Source: Antennarius striatus
Taxonomy: Eukaryota; Chordata; Actinopteri; Lophiiformes; Antennariidae
Length of the DNA stretch: 64,000 nt
Assembly: GCF_040054535.1 (NCBI RefSeq)
Contig: NC_090796.1
Location: forward strand, 9,319,001 to 9,383,000
Direction: 5' to 3'
Numbering within the stretch: position 1 is the stretch's first letter; every line of letters begins with the position of its first letter. The translations under genes and the position numbers were made by a program. This document shows, piece after piece, positions 9,901 to 23,135 of this stretch. The notes beneath the pieces are model-generated. The model was not told the origin of the DNA. It saw only the letters and a program-made list of their open reading frames with translations, and searched no databases.

Positions 9901-12845
9901 TAGAACTTAAAGATTCAGGATGACTTCAAAAAATGTGCAAAGTGTTCTATAGAGGTAAAATAGCAACGTCAAATTCATTTGCATTATTTTTTATTATGAT
10001 TATGTTGGTAGTTTCATTTATGTAACGTCATGCTCACCCCTGCAGTTCATCAGTATCATCTGGAAGCACACACTTCCTCATCAGGCAGAGACGCAGGAGC
10101 GCCACCAGGTGTCGGTAGAGAGCTGCGTCATTCTGAGGAATTGTAAAACATGCAGGTAGAGTCGAGATTATGCCTGCGGGTTTGCTTAGTACATCTGAGA
10201 GATGACACCGACGGCTTAATGCTGGATTCATCATCACTGACCTCACCGGGCTCCTGCCTGTGGGTGCTGCAGGTGATGTTGAAGAGGATTTTAAGGATTT
10301 CTATGATGCGCTGAGAGGCTTCCAGTGAGATGGGTGGCACCTCCGGGCTCAGCACACACTCATACTGGTCCTTCCACTGAACTTCCAAACAGCTCTCCAG
10401 AGCTGCATTGAGGATGGAGACACCTCCCCCCTGGAAAACCAATCAATGTAATGCATGTGAGAGCAGATGTATAGACCAGAATAGAATAGTCAGCTCTGTT
10501 GTTATTAATATTAAACTAAACCCAAGCGATGCAGCTCAGGGCACTTTGTCGTAATTGAGGTTGTGCTACCTGTTGAAGCTGAGTCCTGAGCTCTGGTCGT
10601 AGTGCAGTAATAAGGAACATCAGACGTAGCTCATAGAACTGAACACTGGATGGAGGCGAGCAGCTGATACTGGAGGACACCCGCTCAACCAGACCACTCA
10701 TGAGCCTGAAAGAAACAACATCTTAGCAATCTGGAGATAATATGATTCAAACAAAAGCCAAAAGAGGGTCATGACAACCCTCTGTCAAAAGGCATCCACC
10801 TGTTGCCTTTCATTTAAATCTCTTTCCTTAAGTTTAACAGAAAGATAAGTTCTTTGATTCATCAGATTAAATGACTAACGTTTAACACCAAATGGGTCAA
10901 GAAAGACTTTTTTGGATTGCTGTACTGTATATTTTCAGTTGTCTCCTGTGAGAAAGCCCACCTGAGAGCACTGAACCTCTCCTGAGCCCAGACGCTGTTG
11001 TACACCACATTACACAACACCTTCATGGCCTCCTTTCTCTGCGCCTCCTCTCCTGCATCCAACTCTTCTTCCTCCCCTTCCATCTTGCTCTCTCTGCGGT
11101 CTCTCCTGCCTCGCTCCAGCACCCTCTGATGGATGCTGCCTCTGTGCATTTCATTGATGCTGGTCCTGTGGCTCCCCAGCCAGCTGAGGCTGTCCAGATC
11201 TCCACTGTTGGCATTGCTGATATCACTCTTGGCGTCTTCATCGAAGGTGCAGCCTTCTTCATTCTGGTCACCGACTTCCATATTGGCTTCGTCCTCATCA
11301 GTCTGACACTGCAACACTTTGGCCTCTGTGAGGGAGGCGATGATGTTGTCGTAGAAGTCAGTGTCGGGGTCGTTCGCTTCATCGCTTGCATCACATGTGG
11401 TCAGTCCCGCTAGTTTCGCCACAGTCAGGAGGGCGCTGTCTGTGATGAAGGGGCCCAGAATCTTTTTGTCTCGGGATAGGATTCTCAGGGTGCGCAGAGA
11501 TACTCTCAAAAGATGACTTTTGACTTCCGTTCTTATGAACCTCAAGAGGACAACAGCCAAATTCTGAGGGAAACCAAAATACATTTAGGTCAATGCTCTT
11601 CTTCAAAGGAGGAGCCAACAGTAAACCTGGATGAACAGAAAATGAATCCGTTACTTGTCTGACGATGAGATTTCGATCCTCCTGATCGTACTCATCACTG
11701 TCCGAGTCAGAGATCGTTTGGTTCCTCACTTTATTCTTCTTGAACTGACACAGCAGGGCAAAGAATGAACTTATTTTGAACATTTCAGGTAGGTACACAT
11801 GCAACTTGAACTTCTGAAATGTAGCAGCACCATACCTCTTCAAGTTTTCTTTGCTTTACAGCATTTTAGTGAGGAATAAAGAAGAAAAGAAAAATGTTAG
11901 TGTATACAGGATAGCCTTATCTCCATTTTGAGTCAGGGACTTTCCTCTTTAGAGCTATGTTGCTAAGCAGATGTATGAGGAGTTAGATTGATCTTGTTTC
12001 TATGAAATACATTATTTACTTACTAGCCTGGTTCAGAGAACAGGTTTGGTTCAGGGAATATTACATATTTGTTCATGCACGGGGATGAGAAATGGTATTT
12101 TTAAATTAAAGATAAAAATAAAGATGTAGAAAAGTCAAGATACATTGAAAATGATATTGCATCGAAATTATCCTACAAATCAAATTACTTTTAAATATAA
12201 TTAGAATATATAATAATTGAAATAAAGCAATTCAATGAAAAACATGAAATCAATTTTGAAGTAAATTTTAACCAAAATAAAATGGAATTAATACTGAATA
12301 AAACTCAGTTAGCAACTACGTTTGATTGAGATGTTTGCATATACAGTACTCCACTCCACTTAGACTATAGAGTGTTGAATAGATTAACATGCAGTATGTT
12401 GTTTATTCAGATGCTCCGCCTGGACTCAATCTGCCTGAGTATGCAAGGAGAGAGGATCAAGGACAACTGATACAGCAGAATTACTAATCACACACAGACT
12501 ATGGGACGTGTGTGGGGAGGGGTGGGTGAGATGGAGGTATAGGGTGAGGCAGCGGGAGAAAAGGTGTTGCTTCTGGAACACAGGTAGGACAGAGATGTGA
12601 CCGAAGCAGCAACATGATCCAACTCACTTTCCTCCGGTCCCTCTCTTCGGCATCAAAGAAGAAGCACTGGGCAAACTGTTGGGAGAGATGACGATGAAGG
12701 TTAGCCATCAGTCAGACACGGGAATGTGATGATGAAGCTTCTGTGATGATGTTACCTCTTTATTAAACTCCTGTAGCTGTGTCTGAACACCGTTTTCATT
12801 CCCCTGCTTGATGCACTGGATAATCCCCTCCAGGTCCACGTCCAT
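6979..12845 (-). CDS. ric8: RIC8/synembryn family G-alpha chaperone and GEF, with long acidic insertion
   Basis: RIC8 proteins fold nascent G-alpha subunits and act as GTPase-independent exchange factors in the cytosol. The exons, in coding order, are 12845-12756, 12675-12628, 11853-11836 (18-nt microexon), 11744-11655, 11563-10962, 10705-10570, 10430-10242, 10132-10038, 9718-9568, 9467-9372, 9257-9113, 7485-7206 and 7120-6979; together they are in frame and give about 693 aa. Family landmarks in order are [99 protein letters not shown] and [29 protein letters not shown] near residue 570 matches the CK2-type acidic serine cluster of RIC8A. RIC8A and RIC8B are about 520-560 aa. The excess here is an acidic 30-residue exon (53-82) and an acidic, Ser/Arg-rich block at about 137-258 between armadillo helices. 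INPVTGRVE and the CK2 cluster favour the A type, but A versus B is not settled. Confidence 0.87.
8085..8161. repeat. short inverted-repeat element, MITE-like
   Basis: Arms at 8085-8103 and 8143-8161 are reverse complements over 19 bp with one mismatch (AAATGAAGCC and CATGAAGC blocks), separated by 39 bp. It looks like the end of a non-autonomous DNA element; I cannot assign the family. Confidence 0.5.
8335..8620 (+). mobile_element. L2/CR1-type LINE, 3' end fragment
   Basis: The frame reads [14 protein letters not shown], then [15 protein letters not shown] and a stop. This is the characteristic C-terminus of fish L2-like reverse transcriptases. It is followed by a short 3'UTR ending in an (ATT)n tail at about 8595-8617. 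The element is heavily 5' truncated. Confidence 0.75.
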
Positions 12846-15800
12846 GCTTCCTGCACACACACGAATTGACACACACACAAACACACACAAAGCAGGAGAG
12901 GAATCATCATTAGGGCCATAACATAAAGTTACCGTTAAGACAGCAGAGACAAAGGTACGCTTCATGAAATACACACCAAAGATAAAGAAATAAGTCAATA
13001 AATGTGATATTTACAACTGAAAAGATTTCACAAAATCATTGAAAATACATTATATACATAATATAATGTTACACACAAATAAAAAATACATACTTATCCT
13101 ACCATTTAATTTCCTTTATCCTTTTTTATCACTGATATATGGTTCATGAATCTGTATATTTTATATCACATAGTCATTACTGAGATCCATTAAACACAAG
13201 ACTTTTAAATTTGATTTCAATACCATGTAATTCACCAAACCTACCTTGTGTAATTCACTCAATCAGTGAGGTGATATATCATAGGCGTTTCAAAATAAGC
13301 TGAAGTCTCCCAACTCAAAATCACAACTTTACTTCGGCTCTTTCTCAGGGGTCTGAGTCCACAATCCACGGAACACTCGTCTCTGTCTTTGGATATAACC
13401 CTCTCTCTCCCTCGCTCTCTCTAATCCAAGAGAGGGACAGGAGCAATGGTAAGGTTATGGATATAATCCACTAATGGACTCTAGGCTTATATCTGTGAGT
13501 GTTGACCCTGTATCCTACAGGTTTCTGTCTCCCTCTCCCTTTCCGTACTGCTTTAAAACACTCTTTCACTCAAATCTCTTAACAGGCTGGGAATCACTGA
13601 AAAAACCATAAAGATTTCTTTTTATTAAACCTCCCCGGCTCATTGCATAACACGGGAGCTGTCGATAAAAAGGCAAATGATGAGCCATCGAAGCGGGAAC
13701 GTCAAGATTTTTCAGATGAAAGCACCCGGCTTAACATGTCTATCATTTCATTAATAAAAACACTTCCATCATGTAATTGAAAAGGCACAGAATTACATAT
13801 TGTGCATTCAGCACTATGATGTTGTTTGTGTCTAGTCCCACAGGATGGAGCTATTTTTGTGGAGCCGTGCCTGAAGGGCTGCTAGAGGTCACCAGGGGAA
13901 AATGCTAAAAACAATTAAGAAATTAATATCATCTTACAAATGCATTGTTAAATGTAGTTAAATTAAGTACAAATACAGTAATGTGTTTTAGATGTGACAT
14001 TTAATAAAGGGGCTCTGCTTTGTGAAGTCTGTTAGGGGGCCCTGATAAGGTAAGGTTTAGGAACTCCTGTTCAACTAAATTATTTGTGTCTTTCTAAATA
14101 TATTTGTTTATAAAATGTGCGAATTACAGCTAAAACGTAGCAGTCCAAGCGGTCGACAAAGATATTAATCCACAGACAGGGAAAATAAACAAAACGTTTC
14201 AATTTCTCATTGCATTTTTTTTATTTTTGTTAATCTGCTGAGTTTTGGTTTGAACTTTGCTACCCTACTTTAAACTGTCATACAAAATGTACTGAAAAGA
14301 TTAGATAGATAGCGGTCATGCACTTGTCGCAAAGTGTCTTGAGCACACTACATGACGTACTCTGTGGGAAGATGATATACGAGTGATTGTCACTTCCAGG
14401 CTTTCCTAACAGGATGCTCAATCTTGCTCCTGGTGGGAAGGGGAAACGCGACCGGGAGGCAGAAGTGGCTGTATGATGGCTGCAGGTTCACAACAACAGG
14501 ATGCATACTATATTAGTGATAATGAAAAAAAAAAAACCCAAAGGGGTCCTGACAAAGTGCTCCAATGGATGTGAGCAAATATTCCATCAAGACAAATTGA
14601 ACACTTGAAATGAAGGAAATCAACAAGTCGCAGGTGGAAGATTCATGCAGCCAGTAAAACCAGTGGAAGAAAACAACAACTGTAATTGACGTATGCAATC
14701 CAGGATTATTTGCCTTTGTCATCATGACACAGATTCGCATCATAACCAGCAGACATAATGACTGCAACACAGTGCAGGCCACTGTATGTAGAGTAGACAA
14801 AACTGTTGGCTGATACGGGTTGGTCCCCTTTGAAGGGACTCTGAATTGAACACAGGAGGAAATGTTGCATAATTTTCACAACTATCACTCTGAGTTTGAC
14901 ATTAAAGGTTTGATTTCCTAAACTAAAAACTAAACTAAAATGAGAGCTAACCAGAAGTTGGAACTATGAAGAAGTCACACGCAATGTTCAAAAACTTTTT
15001 TAGTATATTGTATTTGTATCAGTTAACTTGAAAAGTTCTCCTATTTAAGGGTAAATTAGCATTAAATAAATGTTACAAGCATTATATTAAATGCTCTGCA
15101 TACACTTCTCATATTACCACGTGTATTTTTATAATGTACACAGCTATGAACACAACCAATATATTTAAGAAGATATGATGCTTATCAGATTTTCTAACAG
15201 TCCCCATTAAAATATATTTCATATTACTGCAACAAATTTTTTTATTGTATTGTCATCGATGAACAAACCATTGCCCAGGTTCTCTTTATTTAATTTGTGT
15301 TTTGTAAACCATATATCAAATGTGTCAGAGCTTCTGAATATTACATTTTTATATGAAGCAAATTTAGCTATAATCTATCGATTAAAGACTTTATTTATTG
15401 TTTTATGTGATTAAATGACAAATATACTTAATTAAGTCTTCATATGGATTCACACTTTGCTCTAAATTCATTAAAAGAAACATCAAATATCCCAGTACGT
15501 ATTCATTTATGATCAAAGTTGATTAAGAATAAAACTGAAATTAAGGAATATTCACAACTATACCTAAGAAATGACTTCTGTTCTATTAAATGACTCATTA
15601 TTTTAACCATTATCAATGGCAACTGCATTTATCTGGATTTCTAAAACTCTCAAATGTTGCAGTCAGAAGTCAGAAGCAGACATGCAGGAACAGGTTCAAG
15701 AAGATGTCTCATTTTTTTTGGCACATAACCCTTTTCACCTCGCATGTAATCCACGAACACATGAGACTGCAGGTCATGTAATCCACACAAAAACATTGTG

Positions 15801-16643
15801 GGAAATCCTCAAACTACCTCATCATTTGATTGCTAACCCTCCTGACTGCACGTACCCCCAGAGATGACTCAGTTCACTTCTCCATTGACATGAACAGTCC
15901 AGATGTTCAAGGAAAAGTACACAATAGACTTGAAAAGGGAAGTTGTGATTCCGAGTGAAGGAGAGGGAAGCTGGGGAAAAAAAAAAGTGTTATTAAAACT
16001 TTAAAATAAATGGACATTTTCCCAGAGAGAAAGAGAGGGAGAAAATCAACAATCCTTGGCCGTTTTGATAAACAATATTTTATATGATTATCCCTGAAGA
16101 GCTACTTATTGTTTGAAAACAGGTAGAAAATTAACAAGCTGCTTTAAAACACTGTCGGTGAGGGGGTGGGGTGTGTGTGAGTGAAGGACATTTCAGGAAT
16201 AAACACGGTGACGGCAAAACTTAGTCAAGGGAAAAAGCACAGGAAAAATGGGACGATAAAGAAAAGCCTCGAGGAGAATTGAGGTTATTTTGGGCCGTGC
16301 AGGCTTCCTGCAGGTGATGGAGATGAAAGAATGATTTCTGGAACAATTGCTCAGGAGCAAGTGGAGTGAGGGAGCAGAGGAATAGGGGAGGATGTGGAAG
16401 GGGTGTTGGTGCTTATAGAGTGAACTCAGAATCAATGTAAACACTGCACGAGGTACAACGTCACCACAATTAGATTTACAATGTTGTTCTTGGATACTGT
16501 TGCTGAAGGCTGTTTATGTTAGTGTCACATCTAGTGTAAATAGTTGATAAAAGTGTCACTCTGACTGATTAATCACAAGCATGAAAGTTGGTTTTCCAAG
16601 TGTGACTACATCTCAGACACACCCCTCCACCCTGTGGCCACAC
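12846..16643. other. intergenic between RIC8 and the adrenomedullin-type gene (divergent promoters)
   Basis: This 3.8 kb AT-rich stretch separates two divergently transcribed genes. It must include the RIC8 promoter and any 5'UTR exon, but I see no CpG-rich block or TATA box that fixes it. It contains a purine/pyrimidine-rich patch near 13380-13430 and no supported gene. Confidence 0.45.
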
Positions 16644-16650
16644 TATAAAG
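16644..16650 (+). promoter_or_regulatory. TATA box of the adrenomedullin-type gene
   Basis: TATAAAG is followed about 30 bp later by the likely transcription start near 16675. A 5'UTR exon then runs to the donor agtg|gtaagt (exon end 16744). The second exon starts at 16935, 11 nt before the ATG. Confidence 0.7.
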
Positions 16651-16945
16651 GACCAGGAGTGGAGACTTCATGACAGACTTGAGCATCCAACACCACGAGA
16701 AGTTTCTTCATACAGTCAGAGCAGGTTTTGCGATTTTCTTAGTGGTAAGTTTCATCCTGGATTCATATTTATCCTATTTTAAGCAGGTCTTTTTTTCATA
16801 ATCCTTATATTTGGACTTCTCTTCTGTGTCAGCCTTCTTTTGATGAATATTATGTCAATGGACCTTTTATAAGGAGCACGTCTGTTCTGTACAGTATGTT
16901 ATCTCACCGTCTCTAATTGTTTTTCCTGCTACAGGTTAGTGCGGT

Positions 16946-17852
16946 ATGGAGATAGCTTTTGTGCTGCTGCTGACATTTCCATTGACTGCTACCGTTCCAC
17001 TCAGACCAACTCACAGGTCAGTAAAAAAATACACAGCTCCTGATAGGAGATGAATGCTGATAGTAAGAATGATGTATCACCTACTATCAAAAAATCTGTG
17101 GAAAAGAATATAAAAAATGTTCTGCTTCAAAAAAGAGCCTTGGAGTATCAAAGAAGTAAAATATGGATTATTATTTTATCCACGTGTTATTGCACACTGA
17201 TAAATGAATGAGTTTTCTTTTTGATTAAAACAAGTAATAAATACCTCTCACTGATGAACCCATAGGTCAGAAGGAGACACTGTCCTCCCAGTGAACGTTG
17301 TCGAGGCTTCAGAGGTGAAAAGGTCAGAGGAGGCGCAGGAGCAGTACGCTGACGTGCTGAGGATCATCCCATATCACTCAGAACATCTGGACCTGGATGC
17401 ACTGAAACACAGGTAGAGCAATCAGCATTGCAAGTGTCTGTAAATGACATGACCACAGAAGTGCTACCAGTACAAACAGGCTGAACTCACTGGTCACTAC
17501 CCACTGTCTGGAGCCTGTTGATGTAGGATAAACACTGTGATAGTCATTTACAAACAGCACTTTGGACTCTAGCTGTTAATAGACCTTCAAATAAATAGTT
17601 TATGATTTATTTGGTATTTGGAGATACTTTTTCTATATTTTCGAGCCTGATCTGTATTTTTTTTCTCTCTATCTGTGCTTCATCACCAACAGCATGGCAG
17701 TGAAGCTACGTCTACGCCGCGCCCCTCAGAGAGGCTGCAAACTCGGGACTTGCCAGGTCCACAATCTGGCCAATGTTTTATACCACCTCGGCAATTCAAA
17801 TGGAAAAGATGAGTCGAAAAAGGCCCACGACCCGCAGGGATACGGCAGATAG
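16946..17852 (+). CDS. adm5: adrenomedullin-family prohormone, probably adrenomedullin 5
   Basis: This is a secreted peptide hormone precursor of the CGRP/adrenomedullin family, which signals through CLR-RAMP receptors in fluid and vascular control. The exons are 16946-17016, 17266-17412 and 17693-17852, giving 125 aa. Residues 1-20 form a hydrophobic signal peptide (MEIAFVLLLTFPLTA). Dibasic RLRR (79-82) precedes the mature region. The six-residue disulphide ring is CKLGTC (88-93), followed by the amphipathic helix QVHNLANVLYHL. The C-terminus DPQGYGR supplies Gly124 for an amidated Tyr123. Unlike ADM1 precursors, which continue after the amidation site, the frame stops directly after one Arg. 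The gene lies between irf3 and trpm4/hrc; human ADM5 sits beside PRMT1 and IRF3 in 19q13.33, which is the main reason to choose adm5 over other adm paralogues. A poly(A) signal is at 18053-18058. Confidence 0.82.
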
Positions 17853-18885
17853 GGCCAAGTGGAATGGACTAACAAGGTGTACAATTCTCAATAGCGTCCA
17901 CCACCTATTTAGAAGCAAATATATTTGTATACATCCTGACTGACTGGTACTTATCATAGATCTATAGAATGTGGATGTTTGAATGCTGCTTGAAAATGAT
18001 AATTCATATTGCTTTTAAAATATACAATCCTCAATATTTAAATACATTGTACAATAAATATTTATGATATACATCTGTGAGAAGTTATATTACATCCATA
18101 CCTTAAAGATTTATGCAAAATGGTCCAAACCAGGTTGAATGTTGTGTGGATCAAAAGCTTCGGTTTCTTTTAAAAGGTCCCTGTAACGATATATTAGATT
18201 AGAAACCACCTTATAATGATTAGATATTGCTGACATTGTCATTTCACCTAAATAACCTTATTTATAAATGAAACATTTTGAATTAAGCAACACAAACCAA
18301 AACAAAACCAGAAACCATATCTGTTACTGGTCGTATTGGGTTGACTAAAGTAAATGTCCCTCATGTACTGGTGGAAGTCCAGGATGGACCTGTGTGAGGT
18401 ATTTTCAGGCAACCAGGATGGCAGCAAACTGCAAAATCCACAAGCTTGTGTGTGTTTGTTGCTTGTTTGCTGGAGAAGTCATCACTGACAAGGAGAATTT
18501 TCTTTCTTGTTTTTGATATCGCTAATCCAGACCGCAGAGAGGCATCGCAGCAGTGAGATTAACACACAGTATTTAAATTGGTATGTTTGGCCTGGATCAC
18601 AAGTTGGGTGTGAAATATCTGTGGTTTGACTGACTCCTCCTTCATTTTGAAGGACGTCCACAAATTGACTGTCTGTTGTAAAAACCACACCCTCACCTGT
18701 TTGGTGTGTCTGCACCCACTTCTAACTCTTACGGTAAACTTCTGGACGTTGCAAATCCCATCCTTTCTGGAGTAAAGAATCTAAGCTATCTGGTGTCGAA
18801 ACCTGCTCATCGAGGGGATGGACACAGAGAGATCTTGAAGTATTTCCCCCTTAATTTCTCACTGAGTCAAACAGGAAAAAGAAAC
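17853..18885. other. adm5 3'UTR and trpm4 upstream region
   Basis: The 3'UTR of the peptide gene ends near 18070. The sequence after that precedes trpm4 exon 1. An open frame continues upstream of the trpm4 ATG to an in-frame ATG at 18706, so part of this may be 5'UTR or, less likely, an N-terminal extension of 60 residues. I see no TATA box that decides the start. Confidence 0.45.
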
Positions 18886-21800
18886 ATGAGAGACACGGGA
18901 GGGGAAGGCGGCGGCGGGGATAAAATTGTTAAATCTGAGAAGGACCAGGTGGGTAGGCTTTCCATTCAGTAATCCTGCTTCCTTCATACGTGATCTCATG
19001 GTGGTGCAGCGGTGATTAGTAAAGGAATACAACTCTAAAAACAAGTGGAAGTAGTGACGACAGAGGTGGCTGGCAGTTATTGTGCGTCACGGTGATGAGC
19101 GATGGACGGCTCCCCTGCCTCGGACAGCGCGCATTGAACGGCCGTGTAGTCGTGGTGTGTTCGCGGTCCGGTTCTGGAAAACGGGAGCCACTGACGGGTC
19201 GTCGCTGCTTTTGTATCCCGACTCACGAAAGTCCACTTCGAATCCGCTCACGACTGTTGACACGTCTGTGACCCAACGTGGAGCTACTTGTAAAAGTGAT
19301 AGACATTATAATAGCTCCGGTGCGGATGATACACTCGACAACACGCAACTTTAATAGCTAATAAGTCTACCGACATTACTGACACTGGTTATTAAGCCTC
19401 GGTCGTACGTATTTCAATTGTACGCGTTAAAATGAACGTCTCAATTTCATAAACAAAGGACAGAACACGCCCATTTCTGGGTTAGCGTCTGTCTAGCACT
19501 AGCTAGCTGTAGCTAGTTCAACATTTAGCAGAACTTCACCACCTAGCTTTCAGCATTCTACTTAATTTCGCCGAAGCTACAACATTCGTCGTTGATAAGG
19601 TGATACCTACATCCAGAGGAAAGGTAAAATATAACTGTCGCTGCTCTCACATATTTTCGCTCCAAAGGCGCATACGAGCGTTTATAATGGCTGAATTCCA
19701 CTTAAAGATGCCAGTTCCAGGTCTCTGGAGATGTGCCCCTCTATCATGTAACTATGTGTGACGCGACCATTATGTTATTGATAAAACGTGTCTTCCAGGT
19801 AGCTGAATTTGAGTCATACTAAGGTGAAGCAACGACAGACCTAGCCCTGCGTTTGATTGGTTAGCGTTTGTTGATTTGGTGATTGGGCGTGATGATTGGA
19901 CTACGACTAGAGTGGAGTAACGGACAAGCTAATCAGATTCAATGTAGGGCGGGTCTTGGCGTGGCCATAGTATGAAAGTCGTATTCTCTTCCGGGTGTCA
20001 AAGAAGCGGTTTGTGACGCGTCGCTGTCTCACTGCTAGAGAGTTAGCGTTAGAATAAAGTGTGGAATTCAACATGTTTACTACATGTATGTGTGGGAACC
20101 TTGTTTTTACGTTAGTGTCCAATCACAGTCAAAAGAAAGTATAATAATATTAAACTGTTACTTTAAATTATAAATATGAATACTTGTCTCTAGTTGGCTA
20201 ATTTAAATTTTTTGAAAATTTTATATACTTATTATGATCCCCGAAGGGAAATTAAGAAATTACAGGCAAATGTGGCATAAAGGTGAAATAATGTATTACT
20301 CTTCACAGACACCTTGTTTGATGTATTGTACAAAATGAATTGATTGCTATCCTCTTGATTTTACTAGTCAAAACACTATGGCTAGTACTGACATGTCTGG
20401 TAGTGGATAAAACAAAGTTTTGAATGAAAATAAGCTATTTATGGAGTTTAAATTGAAATCAAAATTCCCATGAGAGTCAGTGCTTAAGAGACTAGGTATT
20501 CATTCCAGTAGATCTACAGTTCTGTTGCGGATGTACTGTACTGTAAATTTACTGTATGTCTGCATGGAAGATATCTTCTCAGTTACCTGGCCTACGTGCC
20601 CATCACACATGCCCTCACATCCATTCTCTAAATTACACATACTGTACAAGGTTATAAACTCAAGCTGCACCACTTCAGAAGTCACAGTCAGGTGTTTGGA
20701 TGCACCGTATCACCTCAGCATATCACACGGAGCTTCTGTGTGTGCTTAGGTCAATACTGCATTTCTCATTCTCAACACTTTGTGGTCTAACATAAAAGTG
20801 TGGGGTGTTAATTAATATTGTTCTTAAAAGGAATTTATTAACTGTTTGTAAATTCTTTCAGAGCTGGATCCCCAAAATCATAAAGAAGAGAGTGTGCACC
20901 ACATTTGTAGAAGATTCCTTCAGGTACAGTGAAAATTTCTGTGGAGCACATTCCTTTGTGCGTATTATGGGTCTCCTCTGCCATCTGTGGTGATGCAACA
21001 ATAGAGAATCATGTTCTCACTTGTGTAATCTTGTCTTGCAGTAATGGTGCACTGTGTCAGTGTGGGGGTGCTAGAGATGCCCATGCCTCTGTAGCCCTTG
21101 GCGACTACTTCAGCACAGCAATTGTCAATCACTGGGATACTGCTCAGCACTCCTCTGAATACCCAACGGATGCCTTTGGAGAGTTACAGTTTGCTGGAGC
21201 CAGCAAAAGACATAGTTATGTGAGTAACATTTCTGGTGACTTTGAATGGCTCATTAAATGCTTCATTCCTGTAGAGTTAGACCTTAGCAGTACTTAGTTT
21301 TTCCTAACCTTTAAATAACTAAATATATATATATAGAGACACAGCACACTGACAATCAAATATCATGACTGTACTGAGAAGTTCTGTTATTTTGAAGTAA
21401 ATTTGACTTTGTTTTTTTAAAGTTATAGGCAGTCAACTTCTGATGTGTGTTTCAATCAAATGTCAATTCTGTATTGGGGTCTTAGTTCCTGCGACTGTCA
21501 TGGGACACCCCTCCATCTATGGTCTACACCCTGATGACGGCCCACTGGGGTCTGTCTGCCCCCAACTTGGTGGTTTCTGTAGTGGGTGGAGAAGGCAGGA
21601 CAAAGGTCAAAACTTGGGTGCGGGAGGTCCTCAGGCAGGGACTGGTGAAAGCTTCACAAAGCACAGGTAAACAGGTCACAGTTTACACATCAGACGACTG
21701 TATTGTGAAACTCAAACACTGCTTATAGTATCACAAGCATTTTATCTATGTTCAGCATACATTGTGTCAAAGGGAACAGAGGGTCACAATCTTTTTAATT

Positions 21801-23089
21801 TGGCTGGTGTACCTTTAAATTCAGGTTGTTTGTGGGTCGTCTAAAGTTTTGCAAAACATTCAAAATAGTTCAAATATAGATCTAAGAATGTATTAGAAAT
21901 GTAAAATTCTATTTACAACAGTCTAAAGTATTGTTTCTTACTTGCTTCAGTTTATGTTAGTTGTTCAAAATTTTAGCATTTGATTACAGGCTCTTAAGAG
22001 ACACCCATACACTAACAGAAGGATTGCAGTGATAGTGGATTGTGGTTGCAGGAGATTTTTTGTCTTTTTTTGGAGCATTTGCTGAAATCATCAGATCACA
22101 GTTATACAGTCGAAAGCAATATCAGCATGCCTGCAACTCATCGTGTGGGAAGACCAAAAACTTGTCAGTGGTTCATCTATGTGTTGTCTGCGGCTTTACT
22201 AGATCAAGATAGTTTCAATAAAATTAATGATAAAAGATTTTTCCTCTTAATTTGTCAATACTCAAACTGAAATGAGTAAGAATAAGGAAGAGGTTGAGGC
22301 AGCATCAATTTTTGTTTTGCTTCCACATGAAGTTTGACATGAATTCAAACCTTACAAAATCATACATCATCACCAAAGAATGAACATTTAAATGGAGATG
22401 ATAATGTAAGAAAATGAGATAATACATACATTCTCGAAAGACAGAATCTACTCATGGTAGTTTGACCCAGAAAAATATAACTGGTCAAAAGTTAAGTGCT
22501 ACTGCAGTATCTGTGTCCTTGGGGACAGACACTAATTTGGTACAACAATGGCCATTTCCTCCTCACTACTGTTGCCAAATGCAGGTGGCACACGGCGATA
22601 GTGGTCTCTCATCACCTGAGTCATTCAGTTTCATGTTCTCTCCACAGCAAAGACTGCCAGGCATGTTCAAGAACATTCATACATACACTGGAGCCTCAGT
22701 GTAAACATGCCTGAGAGGAAATGTAAGGAAGGTGTGAACATATGAGCTGCAACAACAACATAACAGCTGCAAGAAAAGTGGATCGATCATACAGACACAC
22801 AGTAGGGTAGAGTAGAGAGTAGTGTAGAGTATAACTTTATTTATTCCTTAAGGAGGTTCCATCAGGGAAATTAATTTCTGTCGCACACAGCACAGTGAGT
22901 ACACAAAACACAGAAAAAGCACACAGAAAGCACCAGCACATAGAAAGTAGTACAACACCAAATAGAAAGATTAATAAATAACCCATCAAAATTATAATTA
23001 AGTACAAAATGATAAATAGGCATAGAAATGTAAAAATAAACAGGCCTAGTTAAGCATGGGTATAGTGAAATGTCTATTGTGTTTGCGTT

Positions 23090-23135
<46 letters not shown>

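Noticed and set aside
18706-18885. A 60-residue N-terminal extension of TRPM4
   Set aside because: The frame is open, but the sequence has no resemblance to TRPM4 N-termini; the ATG at 18886 gives the usual short first exon.
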